64,000 nt of DNA from Burkholderiaceae bacterium (GCA_016710525.1 JADJVQ010000018.1:62001-126000), one strand, 5' to 3'. Counted from the stretch's first letter, positions 11,684 through 23,564 are shown. Numbers and translations are program-made. Notes: generated by a model from the letters alone, not told the origin.

Positions 11684-12445
11684 ATGAGCGCAACCATCGC
11701 AGCCCCGCAGTCGACCAAAGCCCCGGCGTCCGCCGCCAAGCAGGTCGTGAAGTTCTCGATCTATCGCTACGACCCGGACAAGGACGAGCGGCCCTACATG
11801 CAAAACATCGAGGTGGAGCTGCAGCCCACCGACAAGATGCTGCTCGACGCGCTGATGCGCATCAAGCAGACCACTGACGACTCCGTGTCGTATCGCCGCT
11901 CGTGCCGCGAAGGCGTCTGCGGTTCGGACGCGATGAACATCAACGGCAAGAACGGCCTGGCCTGCATCACCAACCTGCGCGACCTGAAGCAGCCGATCGT
12001 GCTCAAGCCGCTGCCCGGACTGCCGGTGGTGCGCGACCTGATCGTCGACATGACGCAGTTCTTCAAGCAGTACCACTCGATCAAGCCGTTCCTGATCAAC
12101 GACATGCCGCCGCCCGAAAAAGAGCGCCTGCAGAGTCCTGAAGAGCGCGAAGAGCTCGATGGCCTGTATGAGTGCATCCTGTGCGCCTGCTGTTCGACGT
12201 CCTGCCCGTCGTTCTGGTGGAATCCCGACAAGTTCGTCGGCCCGGCCGGCCTGCTTCAGGCCTATCGGTTCATCGCCGACAGCCGTGACCAGGCGACCAG
12301 CGAGCGGCTCGATAACCTCGAAGACCCCTATCGCCTGTTCCGCTGCCACTCGATCATGAATTGCGTGGATGTTTGCCCGAAGGGCTTGAACCCGACGCGC
12401 GCGATCGGCAAGATCAAAGACCTGATGGTCCGCCGCGCGGTCTGA
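11684..12445 (+). CDS. sdhB: succinate dehydrogenase iron-sulfur subunit
   Basis: 253 residues carrying three Fe-S clusters that relay electrons from SdhA to quinone. The [2Fe-2S] ligands are in SCREGVCGSDAMNINGKNG and a following C (LAC). The [4Fe-4S] and [3Fe-4S] ligands are in CILCACCSTSCP and CHSIMNCVDVCPKGLNP. A 30-residue alanine/lysine-rich leader precedes the ferredoxin domain, slightly longer than in E. coli. Follows sdhA by 18 bases. Confidence 0.97.
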   Translation: MSATIAAPQSTKAPASAAKQVVKFSIYRYDPDKDERPYMQNIEVELQPTDKMLLDALMRIKQTTDDSVSYRRSCREGVCGSDAMNINGKNGLACITNLRDLKQPIVLKPLPGLPVVRDLIVDMTQFFKQYHSIKPFLINDMPPPEKERLQSPEEREELDGLYECILCACCSTSCPSFWWNPDKFVGPAGLLQAYRFIADSRDQATSERLDNLEDPYRLFRCHSIMNCVDVCPKGLNPTRAIGKIKDLMVRRAV

Positions 12446-12459
12446 TCGAACATCCGGCC

Positions 12460-12789
12460 ATGACATCGAGCGAATCCGCCCCGCTACAGGCTGGTCCGGC
12501 CCCAGGGCTCCTGGCCGATCCGGCTCTGGCCCACCAGGACGATCCGGCGCGGCGGCGGCGGCTGCGCTGGCGCTCGCGGCGTGGCCTGCTCGAAAATGAC
12601 CTGGTCCTGACCCGGTTTCTCGACCGATTCGAACAGTCGTTGTCGGACGACGATGTCCAAGGTCTCGACCAGCTGCTCGAGGCCCCCGATAACGACCTGC
12701 TGGACCTGATCCTGGCGCGCACCGATCTGCAGGGCGATGCCGCCACGCCGGCTGCCGCCAGAGTCCTGTCGCTGCTGCGCCAAGTCTGA
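12460..12789 (+). CDS. sdhE: succinate dehydrogenase flavinylation factor SdhE
   Basis: Small protein (109 residues) that promotes covalent attachment of FAD to SdhA. The diagnostic RGxxE motif is present as RRGLLENDLVLTRFLD, followed by the helical FEQSLSDDDVQGLDQLLE and DLLDLILAR. An N-terminal tail of about 35 residues is variable. Its place between sdhB and gltA matches other Burkholderiales and fits its function. Start set at the ATG at 12460, 14 bases after sdhB. Confidence 0.93.
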   Translation: MTSSESAPLQAGPAPGLLADPALAHQDDPARRRRLRWRSRRGLLENDLVLTRFLDRFEQSLSDDDVQGLDQLLEAPDNDLLDLILARTDLQGDAATPAAARVLSLLRQV

Positions 12790-12841
12790 CCCTTCCGACC
12801 CCGACGAACCTCCTCATCGATTGACCACAAGGATCACTAAG

Positions 12842-14149
12842 ATGACCACGCCGCACAAAGCAACGATGTCGTTCTCAGACGGCACGCCCTCCGTTGATTT
12901 CCCGATCTACAAGGGCACGGTCGGACCCGATGTGGTCGACATCCGCAAGCTCTACGGTGCGAGCGGCAAATTCACCTTCGATCCGGGCTTCCTGTCGACG
13001 GCCGCGTGCGAATCCAAGATCACCTACATCGACGGGGACAAGGGCGAACTGCTTTATCGCGGTTATCCGATCGAACAGATCGCGGTCAATTGCGACTATC
13101 TCGAGACCTGCTACCTGCTGCTGAACGGCGACATGCCCAATCCGGCGCAGAAGAAGGACTTCGAGAACCGCGTCATCCATCACACGATGGTCCACGAGCA
13201 GATGACCCGCTTCTTCCAGGGCTTCCGCCGCGACGCGCATCCGATGGCCGTGCTGGTGGGCTGCGTGGGGGCGCTGTCGGCTTTCTATCACGACTCGCTG
13301 GACATCCAGAATCCCGAGCACCGTTTCGTCTCGGCGATCCGCCTGGTCGCGAAGATGCCCACGCTGGTCGCGATGGCCTACAAGTACTCGTCGGGTCAGC
13401 CGTTCATGTATCCGCGCAATGACCTGTCCTACTCGGCCAACTTCATGCGGATGATGTTCGGCACGCCGTGCGAAGACTACAAGCCCAACGACGTGCTGGT
13501 CCGGGCGCTCGACCGGATCCTGATCCTGCACGCCGATCACGAACAGAACGCCTCGACCTCGACGGTTCGCCTGGCCGGTTCATCGGGCGCCAATCCGTTC
13601 GCCTGCATCGCGGCCGGCATCGCCACGTTGTGGGGGCCGGCACACGGCGGTGCGAACGAAGCCTGCCTGCAGATGCTCGATGGCATCCAGGCGCAGGGTG
13701 GCGTCGCCAAGATCGGCGAGTTCGTTGCGCAGGTCAAGGACAAGAATTCGACGGTCAAGCTGATGGGCTTCGGCCATCGGGTCTACAAGAACTACGATCC
13801 GCGCGCCAAGCTGATGCGCGAGACCTGCTACGAGGTGCTGGGCGAACTCGGCCTGGAGAACGATCCCTCGTTCGCGCTGGCCATGGCGCTCGAGAAGATC
13901 GCGCTGGAAGACGATTACTTCGTCAGCCGCAAGCTCTACCCGAATGTCGACTTCTACTCGGGCATCGTGCAAAAGGCACTGGGCATCCCGACCTCGATGT
14001 TCACCTGCATCTTCGCCATGGCGCGAACCGTCGGCTGGATTGCGCAGTGGAACGAGATGATTTCCGATCCCGACCAGAAGATCGGCCGGCCGCGCCAGCT
14101 GTTCACCGGCGCCACCGCTCGCGACGTCAAGCCGATCGGCAATCGCTGA
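12842..14149 (+). CDS. gltA: citrate synthase
   Basis: Condenses acetyl-CoA and oxaloacetate; 435 residues of the hexameric type II (NADH-regulated) form. Motifs: an N-terminal domain with GFLSTAACESKITYIDGD, then HADHEQNASTSTVR, GPAHGGANEACLQML, and GFGHRVYKNYDPRAKL with the catalytic His. A catalytic Asp lies in the late VDFYSGIVQKALG segment. It is the last gene of the sdh operon and is followed by two hairpins that end transcription. Confidence 0.97.
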   Translation: MTTPHKATMSFSDGTPSVDFPIYKGTVGPDVVDIRKLYGASGKFTFDPGFLSTAACESKITYIDGDKGELLYRGYPIEQIAVNCDYLETCYLLLNGDMPNPAQKKDFENRVIHHTMVHEQMTRFFQGFRRDAHPMAVLVGCVGALSAFYHDSLDIQNPEHRFVSAIRLVAKMPTLVAMAYKYSSGQPFMYPRNDLSYSANFMRMMFGTPCEDYKPNDVLVRALDRILILHADHEQNASTSTVRLAGSSGANPFACIAAGIATLWGPAHGGANEACLQMLDGIQAQGGVAKIGEFVAQVKDKNSTVKLMGFGHRVYKNYDPRAKLMRETCYEVLGELGLENDPSFALAMALEKIALEDDYFVSRKLYPNVDFYSGIVQKALGIPTSMFTCIFAMARTVGWIAQWNEMISDPDQKIGRPRQLFTGATARDVKPIGNR

Positions 14150-14162
14150 GCTGACCCCCGGT

Positions 14163-14216
14163 CCGAGGCGCAGCCTCGGCCCAAACAGAAAAAGGCGCTT
14201 CCGGGCGCCTTTTTTT
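14163..14216. terminator. Rho-independent terminator between gltA and ppk2
   Basis: Two hairpins. The first, 14163-14180, has arms CCGAGGC and GCCTCGG around GCA. The second, 14191-14212, has arms AAAGGCGC and GCGCCTTT around a six-base loop and runs into a tract of seven T. The second is a classical terminator for gltA. Its leading A tract means it could also serve the convergent ppk2 transcript from the other side. Confidence 0.85.
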
Positions 14217-14266
14217 GTGGGTCGCCCAGCTGACCGCGCCAGCTGGGCAGGTACAGACTGATCGGG

Positions 14267-15421
14267 CTAGAGCAGCGGGCCCATCCGCTTTTCGCCGCGC
14301 TCGTAGACGACGTGGGCGCGCCCGACCAGCAGCGGATCGACCATGCCGATCGCATCCAGGTCCTTGTTGGTGTAGGGCAGCTTGTGCAGCATGTAGCGCA
14401 TCGCATTCAGGCGCGCGCGCTTCTTGCAGTCGCTCTTGATGACCGTCCAGGGCGAATCGGCGGTATCGGTGGCGAAGAACATCGCCTCCTTGGCCTTCGT
14501 GTATTCCTCCCACTTGTCGAGCGACGCCTTGTCGATCGGCGAGAGCTTCCATTGCTTGAGCGGATGCGCCTCGCGTTCGCGGAACCGCCGCCGCTGTTCC
14601 TTGCGGCTGACCGAGAACCAGAACTTGATCAGGTGGATGCCGCTGCGCACGAGGTGACGTTCGAACTCCGGCGCCTGGCGCATGAACTCGGAGTATTCGT
14701 CCTCGTTGCAAAAGCCCATGACCCGTTCGACGCCGGCGCGGTTGTACCACGACCGGTCGAACAGCACGATCTCGCCGCGCGTGGGCAGGTGCTGCACATA
14801 GCGCTGGAAGTACCATTGGCCGCGTTCCAGTTCGGACGGCTTCTCCAGCGCCACCACCCGCGCGCCCCGCGGGTTCAGGTGTTCCATCAGGCGCTTGATC
14901 GTGCCGCCCTTGCCGGCCGCGTCGCGGCCTTCGAACAGGATGACGACGCGCTGACCGGTTTCCTTGGCCCAGGCCTGCAGCTTCAGCAGTTCGACCTGGA
15001 GCCGGTACTTCTGCTTCTCGTAGTTGCGCCGCAGCATCAGGTTGCGATACGGATAACCGCCATCGCGCCAGTCTTCGGCCAACTCTTCGTCGGGGTTGGT
15101 CGAGACAGTCTGACGGGACTTGTCGCCCTTGAGCAAGGTGTCGCGGATCAGTGCGGCGTCGTCGGCCGCCATGCCCCCGATCAGTTCTTCGAGCGTCTTG
15201 GCCAAGGCGCTCGGATCACCTCCCTGGCGGATCACGTCGACAATGGCCGCCGCCTGTCCCTGCGTGGCCGCCTCGACCGCGTTCTCGACGGTGTAGGCTT
15301 CGATCGACTCCGCGTCCAGGCGAGGCGGAATGTCGCCGGCGCGTGCGGCACGCGGGCGCGCGGTGCGACTGCGGGTACGCGGTGCGTCGGGCACCACCGT
15401 CAGGGCTCGTTTGGCGGTCAT
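14267..15421 (-). CDS. ppk2: polyphosphate kinase 2
   Basis: Transfers phosphate between polyphosphate and nucleotides (typically polyP to ADP or GDP). 384 residues with a charged N-terminal part (1-130) and one PPK2 domain. Walker A is in FEGRDAAGKGGTIKR and Walker B in VLFDRSWYNRAGVERVMGF, followed by the lid FREREAHPLKQWKLSP. Start set at MTAKRALTVV. It begins only eight bases after korB, so it appears to be the last gene of the kor operon. Class (I, II or III) cannot be told reliably by eye. Confidence 0.92.
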   Translation of the reverse strand: MTAKRALTVVPDAPRTRSRTARPRAARAGDIPPRLDAESIEAYTVENAVEAATQGQAAAIVDVIRQGGDPSALAKTLEELIGGMAADDAALIRDTLLKGDKSRQTVSTNPDEELAEDWRDGGYPYRNLMLRRNYEKQKYRLQVELLKLQAWAKETGQRVVILFEGRDAAGKGGTIKRLMEHLNPRGARVVALEKPSELERGQWYFQRYVQHLPTRGEIVLFDRSWYNRAGVERVMGFCNEDEYSEFMRQAPEFERHLVRSGIHLIKFWFSVSRKEQRRRFREREAHPLKQWKLSPIDKASLDKWEEYTKAKEAMFFATDTADSPWTVIKSDCKKRARLNAMRYMLHKLPYTNKDLDAIGMVDPLLVGRAHVVYERGEKRMGPLL

Positions 15422-15429
15422 CGGTCGGG

Positions 15430-16485
15430 TTAGCGCAGGGAGTGGTTGATCCGGTCGAGTGCGGCGACGCCCGGGCAAAGGTCGGCAGCTTGCAGTGAGT
15501 TTAGTGCTCTGGCTGGGGTGCGCAGGGCCGTGTGCAGGTCGCTGGCGTCGGAGTCGACATACAGCAGGCCGGTGACGACCTCTCCTTGGGCTTGATGTTT
15601 CTGGATGAAGGACATCGCGCCGAGCTTGTCGGTGGCATCGTAGTCCTGCGCGATCTTGCGCAGGCGCAGGAAGGTGCCGTCGTGCTGCTCGACCTCGGTG
15701 ACATCACCGGGCGCGTATTGCGCGGTGATCTCGCTGCGCTTGGGCATGAAGTCGATGCGGTTGACGGCCTCGTTGTGCTCGCGCACGTAGTCGTAGCTCT
15801 TGGTGCTGCCGGAGTGGTTGTTGAAAGCCACACAGGGGCTGATCACGTCGATGAAGGCAGCGCCCGGATGGGCAAGGGCCGCCTTGATCAGCGGCACCAG
15901 CTGTTCCTTGTCGCCCGAGAAGCTGCGGCCGACGAAGGTCGCCCCCAGCTGCAATGCCATCGACACCAGGTCGATCGGCGAGTCGCTGTTGACGACCCCC
16001 TTCTTGGACTTCGACCCCTGGTCGGCCGTGGCTGAAAACTGGCCCTTGGTCAGGCCGTAGACGCCATTGTTCTCGACGATGTAGGTCATGTTGACCCCGC
16101 GGCGCATCACATGGGCAAACTGGCCCAGGCCGATCGAGGCGGAATCGCCGTCGCCGGACACGCCCAGATAGATCAGTTCGCGATTGGCCAGGTTGGCGCC
16201 GGTGAGCACCGAGGGCATGCGTCCATGCACGGTGTTGAATCCGTGCGAGTTGCCCAGGAAGTAGTCCGGGGTCTTGGACGAGCAGCCGATGCCCGACATC
16301 TTGGCGACGCGGTGGGGTTCGATACTCAGGTCCCAGCAGGCCTGGATGATGGCGGCCGAGATGGAGTCGTGGCCACAGCCGGCGCAAAGGGTCGAGATCT
16401 TGCCTTCGTAGTCGCGGCGGGTGTAGCCCAGCGAATTGGTCGGCAGGGTCGGGTGGTGCAGTTTCGGCTTGGTGATGTAGGTCAT
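15430..16485 (-). CDS. korB: 2-oxoacid:acceptor oxidoreductase beta subunit (KorB type)
   Basis: Thiamine-diphosphate-binding half of a 2-oxoacid:ferredoxin/NADP oxidoreductase, 351 residues. Cluster-region cysteines occur in LCAGCGHDSISAA and GIGCSSKTPDYF; the ThDP motif is GDGDSASIGLGQF followed by VENNGVYGLTKGQ. This combination is typical of the 2-oxoglutarate branch, but pyruvate or other 2-oxoacids are possible. Order in the operon is korC, korA, korB, ppk2, with 39 bases between korA and korB. Confidence 0.9.
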   Translation of the reverse strand: MTYITKPKLHHPTLPTNSLGYTRRDYEGKISTLCAGCGHDSISAAIIQACWDLSIEPHRVAKMSGIGCSSKTPDYFLGNSHGFNTVHGRMPSVLTGANLANRELIYLGVSGDGDSASIGLGQFAHVMRRGVNMTYIVENNGVYGLTKGQFSATADQGSKSKKGVVNSDSPIDLVSMALQLGATFVGRSFSGDKEQLVPLIKAALAHPGAAFIDVISPCVAFNNHSGSTKSYDYVREHNEAVNRIDFMPKRSEITAQYAPGDVTEVEQHDGTFLRLRKIAQDYDATDKLGAMSFIQKHQAQGEVVTGLLYVDSDASDLHTALRTPARALNSLQAADLCPGVAALDRINHSLR

Positions 16486-16524
16486 CGTTCGCGCTTTCGA
16501 ATGTCGTGCCGTCGCCCGAAGGGA

Positions 16525-18381
16525 TCAGGCGGCCTTGCCGCGCGTGAGCGGCTCGACGTTGCTGCCGCGGATGCGATCGCCGATCTCGCGCACGATGAAG
16601 CGTGCGGTGATCGGCGTGCCGTCGAAGTGCAGGATCGGGACCAGGCGGGCCGGAGCAACCTCGAGCTCGTTGACCAGCATCGAGCGCAGCTGCGCATCGC
16701 GGTTCTGCTCGACGACGAAGATGGTGTCGTGTTCCTCGATGAAGCGCTCGACCGCCGCATCGAAGGGGAAGGCCCGCACGCGCAGCGTGTCGGCGTGGAT
16801 GTCGGAGCGCTCGAACACGTCGCTGGCCTCATGCATCGCCGGGCTGGTCGAACCGAAGTAGATCACTCCGAAGCGGGTTTTCTGCGTCGCCGAGCGCAGT
16901 ACCGACGGCGGCACCAGCGCGCGGGCGGTGGCGAACTTGCGCAGCAGCCGGGTCACGTTCTCGACGTAGTCGGGACCGGTCTCGGAGTAGCGGGCGTAGG
17001 CATCCTTGGTCGTGCCGCGGGTGAAGTAGGCGCCCTTGGTGGGGTGCGTGCCCGGATAGGTGCGATAGGGAATGCCGTCGCCGTCGACATCCTTGTAGCG
17101 CCCGAAATCGCGGCCTTCCTGCAGTTGTTCGGCCGTCATCACCTTGCCGCGATCGTACTGGCGCGCGTCGTCCCAGGTGAAGGGGGCGGTCAGGCGCTGG
17201 TTCATGCCGATGTCCAGGTCGGTCATCACGAACACCGGCGTCTGCAGGCGGTCGGCCAGGTCGAGCGCCTGGGCCGAAAACTCGAAGCATTCGTGCGGGT
17301 CTTCCGGCAGCAGCAGCACGTGTTTGGTATCGCCGTGCGAGGCGTACGCACAGGCGTGCAGGTCGGCCTGCTGGGTGCGCGTGGGCATGCCGGTCGACGG
17401 GCCGCCGCGCTGCACGTTGATGATGGTGACCGGGATCTCGGCGAAGTAGGCCAGGCCGATGAACTCGGTCATCAGCGAGATGCCGGGGCCCGAGGTGGCG
17501 GTGAAGGCGCGCGCGCCGTTCCAGCCGGCGCCCACCACCATGCCGATCGAGGCGAGTTCGTCCTCGGCCTGCACGATCGCGAAGCGGTTCTCGCCGGTTT
17601 CCTTGTCGACGCGCAGCTTGGCGCAGTAGTTCTGGAACGCTTCGGCGACCGACGACGAAGGCGTGATCGGATACCACGCGCAGACCGATGCGCCGCCGTA
17701 GACGCAGCCCAGCGCAGCTGCCGCATTGCCGTCGATGAAGATCTTGTCGCCGACATTGGAGGCGCGCCGTACCGACAGGTCGCAGGCGCCCGCCAGGTTG
17801 GCCTTCGCGTAGTCGTAGCCCTTGCTGTAGGCATCCAGGTTGGGCGCCATCAGCTTCTGCTTGCCCTTGTACTGCTCGCCCAGCAGCTGCGGAATGACGT
17901 CGGTGTCGATCTCGAGCATGGCCGCGAGCGCGCCGACATACATGATGTTCTTCAGCAGCTGGCGCTCGCGCGGGTCCTGGTAGGCCGCATTGCACATCTC
18001 GGTCAGCGGCACGCCGATCAGATGGACGTCCGGGCGCACCCGTCCGGCCGCCAGCGGCTTGGTGCTGTCGTACAGCAGGTAGCCACCCGCCTCGATCTCC
18101 AGGACATCCTTGTCCCAGGTCTGCGGATTCATCGCGACCATCATGTCGACCCCGCCGCGCCGCCCCAGGTAGCCCTGTTCGGTGACGCGCACTTCGTACC
18201 AGGTCGGCAGCCCCTGGATGTTCGAGGGAAAGATGTTGCGCGGACTGACCGGCACACCCATGCGCAGGAAGCTCTTGGCGAACATCTCGTTGGCCGAGGC
18301 CGAGCCCGAGCCGTTGACGTTGGCGAACTTGATGACGAAATCGTTGACGCCGCGGATGCGGCTGGTGGCGTTGGCGCTCAT
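16525..18381 (-). CDS. korA: 2-oxoacid:acceptor oxidoreductase alpha subunit (fused gamma-alpha, KorA type)
   Basis: 618 residues. The N-terminal gamma domain (about 1-190) has VIKFANVNGSGSASANEMF and the middle of the domain RRGGVDMMVAMN. The alpha domain follows with the pyrimidine-binding motif WYPITPSSSVAEAF, the catalytic region QAEDELASIGMVVGAGWNG and TATSGPGISLMTEF. A closing transketolase C-like part begins near residue 510 (VIYFGSTSPAMHEA). Gamma-alpha fusion is the layout of KorA in betaproteobacterial enzymes. Partners are KorB and the flavoprotein KorC, which is separated from it by three bases. Confidence 0.9.
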   Translation of the reverse strand: MSANATSRIRGVNDFVIKFANVNGSGSASANEMFAKSFLRMGVPVSPRNIFPSNIQGLPTWYEVRVTEQGYLGRRGGVDMMVAMNPQTWDKDVLEIEAGGYLLYDSTKPLAAGRVRPDVHLIGVPLTEMCNAAYQDPRERQLLKNIMYVGALAAMLEIDTDVIPQLLGEQYKGKQKLMAPNLDAYSKGYDYAKANLAGACDLSVRRASNVGDKIFIDGNAAAALGCVYGGASVCAWYPITPSSSVAEAFQNYCAKLRVDKETGENRFAIVQAEDELASIGMVVGAGWNGARAFTATSGPGISLMTEFIGLAYFAEIPVTIINVQRGGPSTGMPTRTQQADLHACAYASHGDTKHVLLLPEDPHECFEFSAQALDLADRLQTPVFVMTDLDIGMNQRLTAPFTWDDARQYDRGKVMTAEQLQEGRDFGRYKDVDGDGIPYRTYPGTHPTKGAYFTRGTTKDAYARYSETGPDYVENVTRLLRKFATARALVPPSVLRSATQKTRFGVIYFGSTSPAMHEASDVFERSDIHADTLRVRAFPFDAAVERFIEEHDTIFVVEQNRDAQLRSMLVNELEVAPARLVPILHFDGTPITARFIVREIGDRIRGSNVEPLTRGKAA

Positions 18382-18384
18382 GAT

Positions 18385-20205
18385 TCAGGCGGCCTTTCGC
18401 TGGGGGCTCCGGCAAGCGGGGCCGGCGTGGGTGACATTGAGCAGGAACTTGTGCATGTCCCAGGCGCCGGTCGGGCAGCGCTCGGCGCACAGACCGCAGT
18501 GCAGGCAGACGTCTTCGTCCTTGACCATCACGCGACCGGTTTTCAGGATCTCGGACACGTACAGGTCCTGCTCCACGTTCGTGGCAGGCGCGCGCAGCCG
18601 CTCGCGCAGCTCGGGCTCCTCGCCATTGGCGGTGAACGTGATGCAGTCGGTCGGGCAGATGTCGACGCAGGCATCGCACTCGATGCACTGCCCGGCATTG
18701 AACACCGTCTCGATGTCGCAGTTCAGGCAGCGCTGGGCTTCCTTCCAGGCGGTGGCGACATCGAAACCCATCTCGACTTCGATCTTGATGTTGCGCAGCG
18801 ACTTGTTGACATCGCGCCAGGGCACCTTGTTGCGGGCGTCCGGGGCGACCTCGTTGTCGTAGCTCCATTCGTGGATGCCCATTTTCTGGGACACCAGGTT
18901 CACCCCGGGGGCAGGGCGCTCGCGCACGTCTTCGCCATTGAGAAACTTGTCGATCGACACGGCGGCATCGTGGCCGTGGGCAACCGCCCAGATGATGTTC
19001 TTGGGGCCGAGGGCCGAGTCGCCGCCGAAGAAAACACGCGGCTGCGTCGACTGCAGGGTGACGGTGTCGAGCACCGGCAGGCCCCATTTGTCGAACTCGA
19101 TGCCGCTGTCGGCTTCGATCCAGGGGAAGGCGTTTTCCTGGCCGACCGCGATCAGCACATCGTCGCATTCGAAAACATGGTCGGGTTCGCCGGTGGAAAC
19201 CAGGCTGCGCCGGCCCTTGTCATCGTAGACGGCCTTGACCTTCTCGAAACTCATGCCGGTCAGCTTTCCCGCGGTGTGCAGGAAGGCTTTGGGGACCAGG
19301 AAGTTCAGGATCGGGATGCCTTCGTGGACCGCGTCTTCCTTCTCCCAGGGCGAGGCCTTCATTTCCTCGAACCCCGAGCGCACGATCACCTTGACGTCTT
19401 CGCCGCCCAGCCGCTTGGCGGTGCGGCAGCAGTCCATCGCGGTGTTGCCTCCGCCCAGCACGATGACGCGCTTGCCGATCTTCTCGACGTGCCCGAACGA
19501 CACCGAGGACAGCCAGTCGATCCCGACTTTGATGTTGGCTGCGCCTTCCTGGCGGCCCGGCAGTTCGAGGTCGCGCCCGCGCGGCGCGCCCGAGCCGACG
19601 AAGATCGCGTCGAACCCCTGGGCGAGCAGGGCGTTCATCGACGAGATCTCGACACCGCCGCGGAAATCGACGCCGAGCTTGAGCACGTAGCCGGTTTCTT
19701 CGTCGATGACTTCTTCAGGCAGGCGGAAGCGTGGAATCTGCGAACGGATCATGCCGCCGGCGCGCGAGTCACGGTCGAACACGGTCACGTCGTAGCCCAG
19801 CGGCGCCAGATCGCGGGCGACCGTCAGCGAGGCCGGTCCGGCACCCACGCAGGCAATACGCCGGCCGTTCTTGCGCACGGCAGGGACCGGCAGCAGGTGG
19901 GTGATGTCGTCCTTGAAGTCGGCGGCGACCCGCTTGAGGCGGCAGATTGCGACCGGCTCCGGCTTGGCGGACTGTTCCTCCTCGACGCGCCCGCGCCGGC
20001 AGGCCGGCTCGCAGGGACGGTCGCAGGTGCGCCCGAGCACGCCCGGGAACACGTTGGACTTCCAGTTGACCATGTAGGCATCGGAATAACGCCCAGCGGC
20101 GATCAGCCGGATGTATTCCGGAACCGGGGTGTGGGCCGGACAGGCCCATTGGCAATCGACGACCTTGTGGAAATAGTCGGGGTTGCGAATGTCGGTGGGT
20201 TGCAA
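18385..20205 (-). CDS. korC: FAD-dependent NAD(P) oxidoreductase/ferredoxin subunit of the KOR complex (GltD-like)
   Basis: 606 residues combining four parts. An N-terminal cysteine-rich Fe-S helical domain has CQWACPAHTPVP and CDRPCEPACRRG. The FAD fold is CVGAGPASLTVARDL and the NAD(P) fold VLGGGNTAMDCC. Two C-terminal ferredoxin clusters are in CIECDACVDICP and CLHCGLCAERCP. It resembles the third subunit of the NADP-linked 2-oxoglutarate oxidoreductase known from Azoarcus, passing electrons from KorAB to NAD(P). I chose a TTG start at 20205, five bases after a strong AGGAGGAG; the frame stays open 63 codons upstream to an ATG, but that part looks non-coding. First gene of the operon. Confidence 0.82.
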   Translation of the reverse strand: MQPTDIRNPDYFHKVVDCQWACPAHTPVPEYIRLIAAGRYSDAYMVNWKSNVFPGVLGRTCDRPCEPACRRGRVEEEQSAKPEPVAICRLKRVAADFKDDITHLLPVPAVRKNGRRIACVGAGPASLTVARDLAPLGYDVTVFDRDSRAGGMIRSQIPRFRLPEEVIDEETGYVLKLGVDFRGGVEISSMNALLAQGFDAIFVGSGAPRGRDLELPGRQEGAANIKVGIDWLSSVSFGHVEKIGKRVIVLGGGNTAMDCCRTAKRLGGEDVKVIVRSGFEEMKASPWEKEDAVHEGIPILNFLVPKAFLHTAGKLTGMSFEKVKAVYDDKGRRSLVSTGEPDHVFECDDVLIAVGQENAFPWIEADSGIEFDKWGLPVLDTVTLQSTQPRVFFGGDSALGPKNIIWAVAHGHDAAVSIDKFLNGEDVRERPAPGVNLVSQKMGIHEWSYDNEVAPDARNKVPWRDVNKSLRNIKIEVEMGFDVATAWKEAQRCLNCDIETVFNAGQCIECDACVDICPTDCITFTANGEEPELRERLRAPATNVEQDLYVSEILKTGRVMVKDEDVCLHCGLCAERCPTGAWDMHKFLLNVTHAGPACRSPQRKAA

Positions 20206-20705
20206 CGAATCTCCTCCTGCGCCCGGAGCGGCAGGTGCAGCCCGGGTCTCATGGCTTGATGCTGCGCGGGAGTCTATCGTGGGCGCCGTTTGTCGCAAAG
20301 CTGCAACCGTCAAAGGGCAGTCTGCTGATTCATTTGTTGAAACCGTTGGATTCGGCTGACAACATGAGGCCACCGGAATGCGGCGCTGCAGCAAGGGGCT
20401 GGAGCCTGTTTGCGCGAGTTTCAGCCAGCCAATCTAGTCGCGCCGAAGTGTCGTCAACTGAGCGCAAATACCGTCTGTCGGCTATCAACCTCCCTCGAGC
20501 CTATGGGGGGAGACCCGGGGGTGCGGGTGTTAAGATCCGACTCCATCCAAAGCCTGCCTATGACCTGAACCCCTGTCACAGTCTGAGGACGCGAACCGCC
20601 TATCCGGAAGCCGGAATGCGGTCGTCGGCCGCCGCTGATCGAGCCTCTGCTTATCCGGCGTCCGAGCATCTTTAACGAGAAGCTCGTTAAGAAAGGTGAA
20701 GCGCC
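20206..20705. other. 500-base divergent intergenic region between korC and sucA
   Basis: No gene seen. It must hold promoters for both the kor operon (left) and the sucA operon (right). Visible elements are the inverted repeat at 20672-20690, the korC ribosome site at 20212-20219, and two copies of CCGGAATGCGG in the same orientation (20373-20383 and 20613-20623). No convincing -35/-10 pair stands out. Confidence 0.6.
20672..20690. promoter_or_regulatory. inverted repeat just upstream of the sucA ribosome site
   Basis: TTAACGAG-AAG-CTCGTTAA: perfect eight-base arms with a three-base spacer. It ends one base before the sucA Shine-Dalgarno GAAAGGTG and 15 bases before the ATG. It could be a protein-binding operator or, as RNA, a stem next to the ribosome site that affects sucA translation. 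Confidence 0.5.

Positions 20706-23564
<2,859 letters not shown>

Noticed and set aside
9854..12856. Open frame of about 1,000 codons antisense to sdhA-sdhB
   Set aside because: High-GC shadow of intact genes with strong motifs on the plus strand; the antisense translation has no recognisable fold and the repetitive Arg/Val/Gly/His composition typical of shadows.
16111..20259. Open frame of 1,382 codons antisense to korB, korA and korC
   Set aside because: Lies exactly over three well-supported genes; composition and lack of motifs mark it as a shadow.
20373..20623. Repeated CCGGAATGCGG before sucA as a paired regulator site
   Set aside because: Two copies of an 11-base GC-rich word 240 bases apart, not palindromic and not near a start; chance is a fair explanation.
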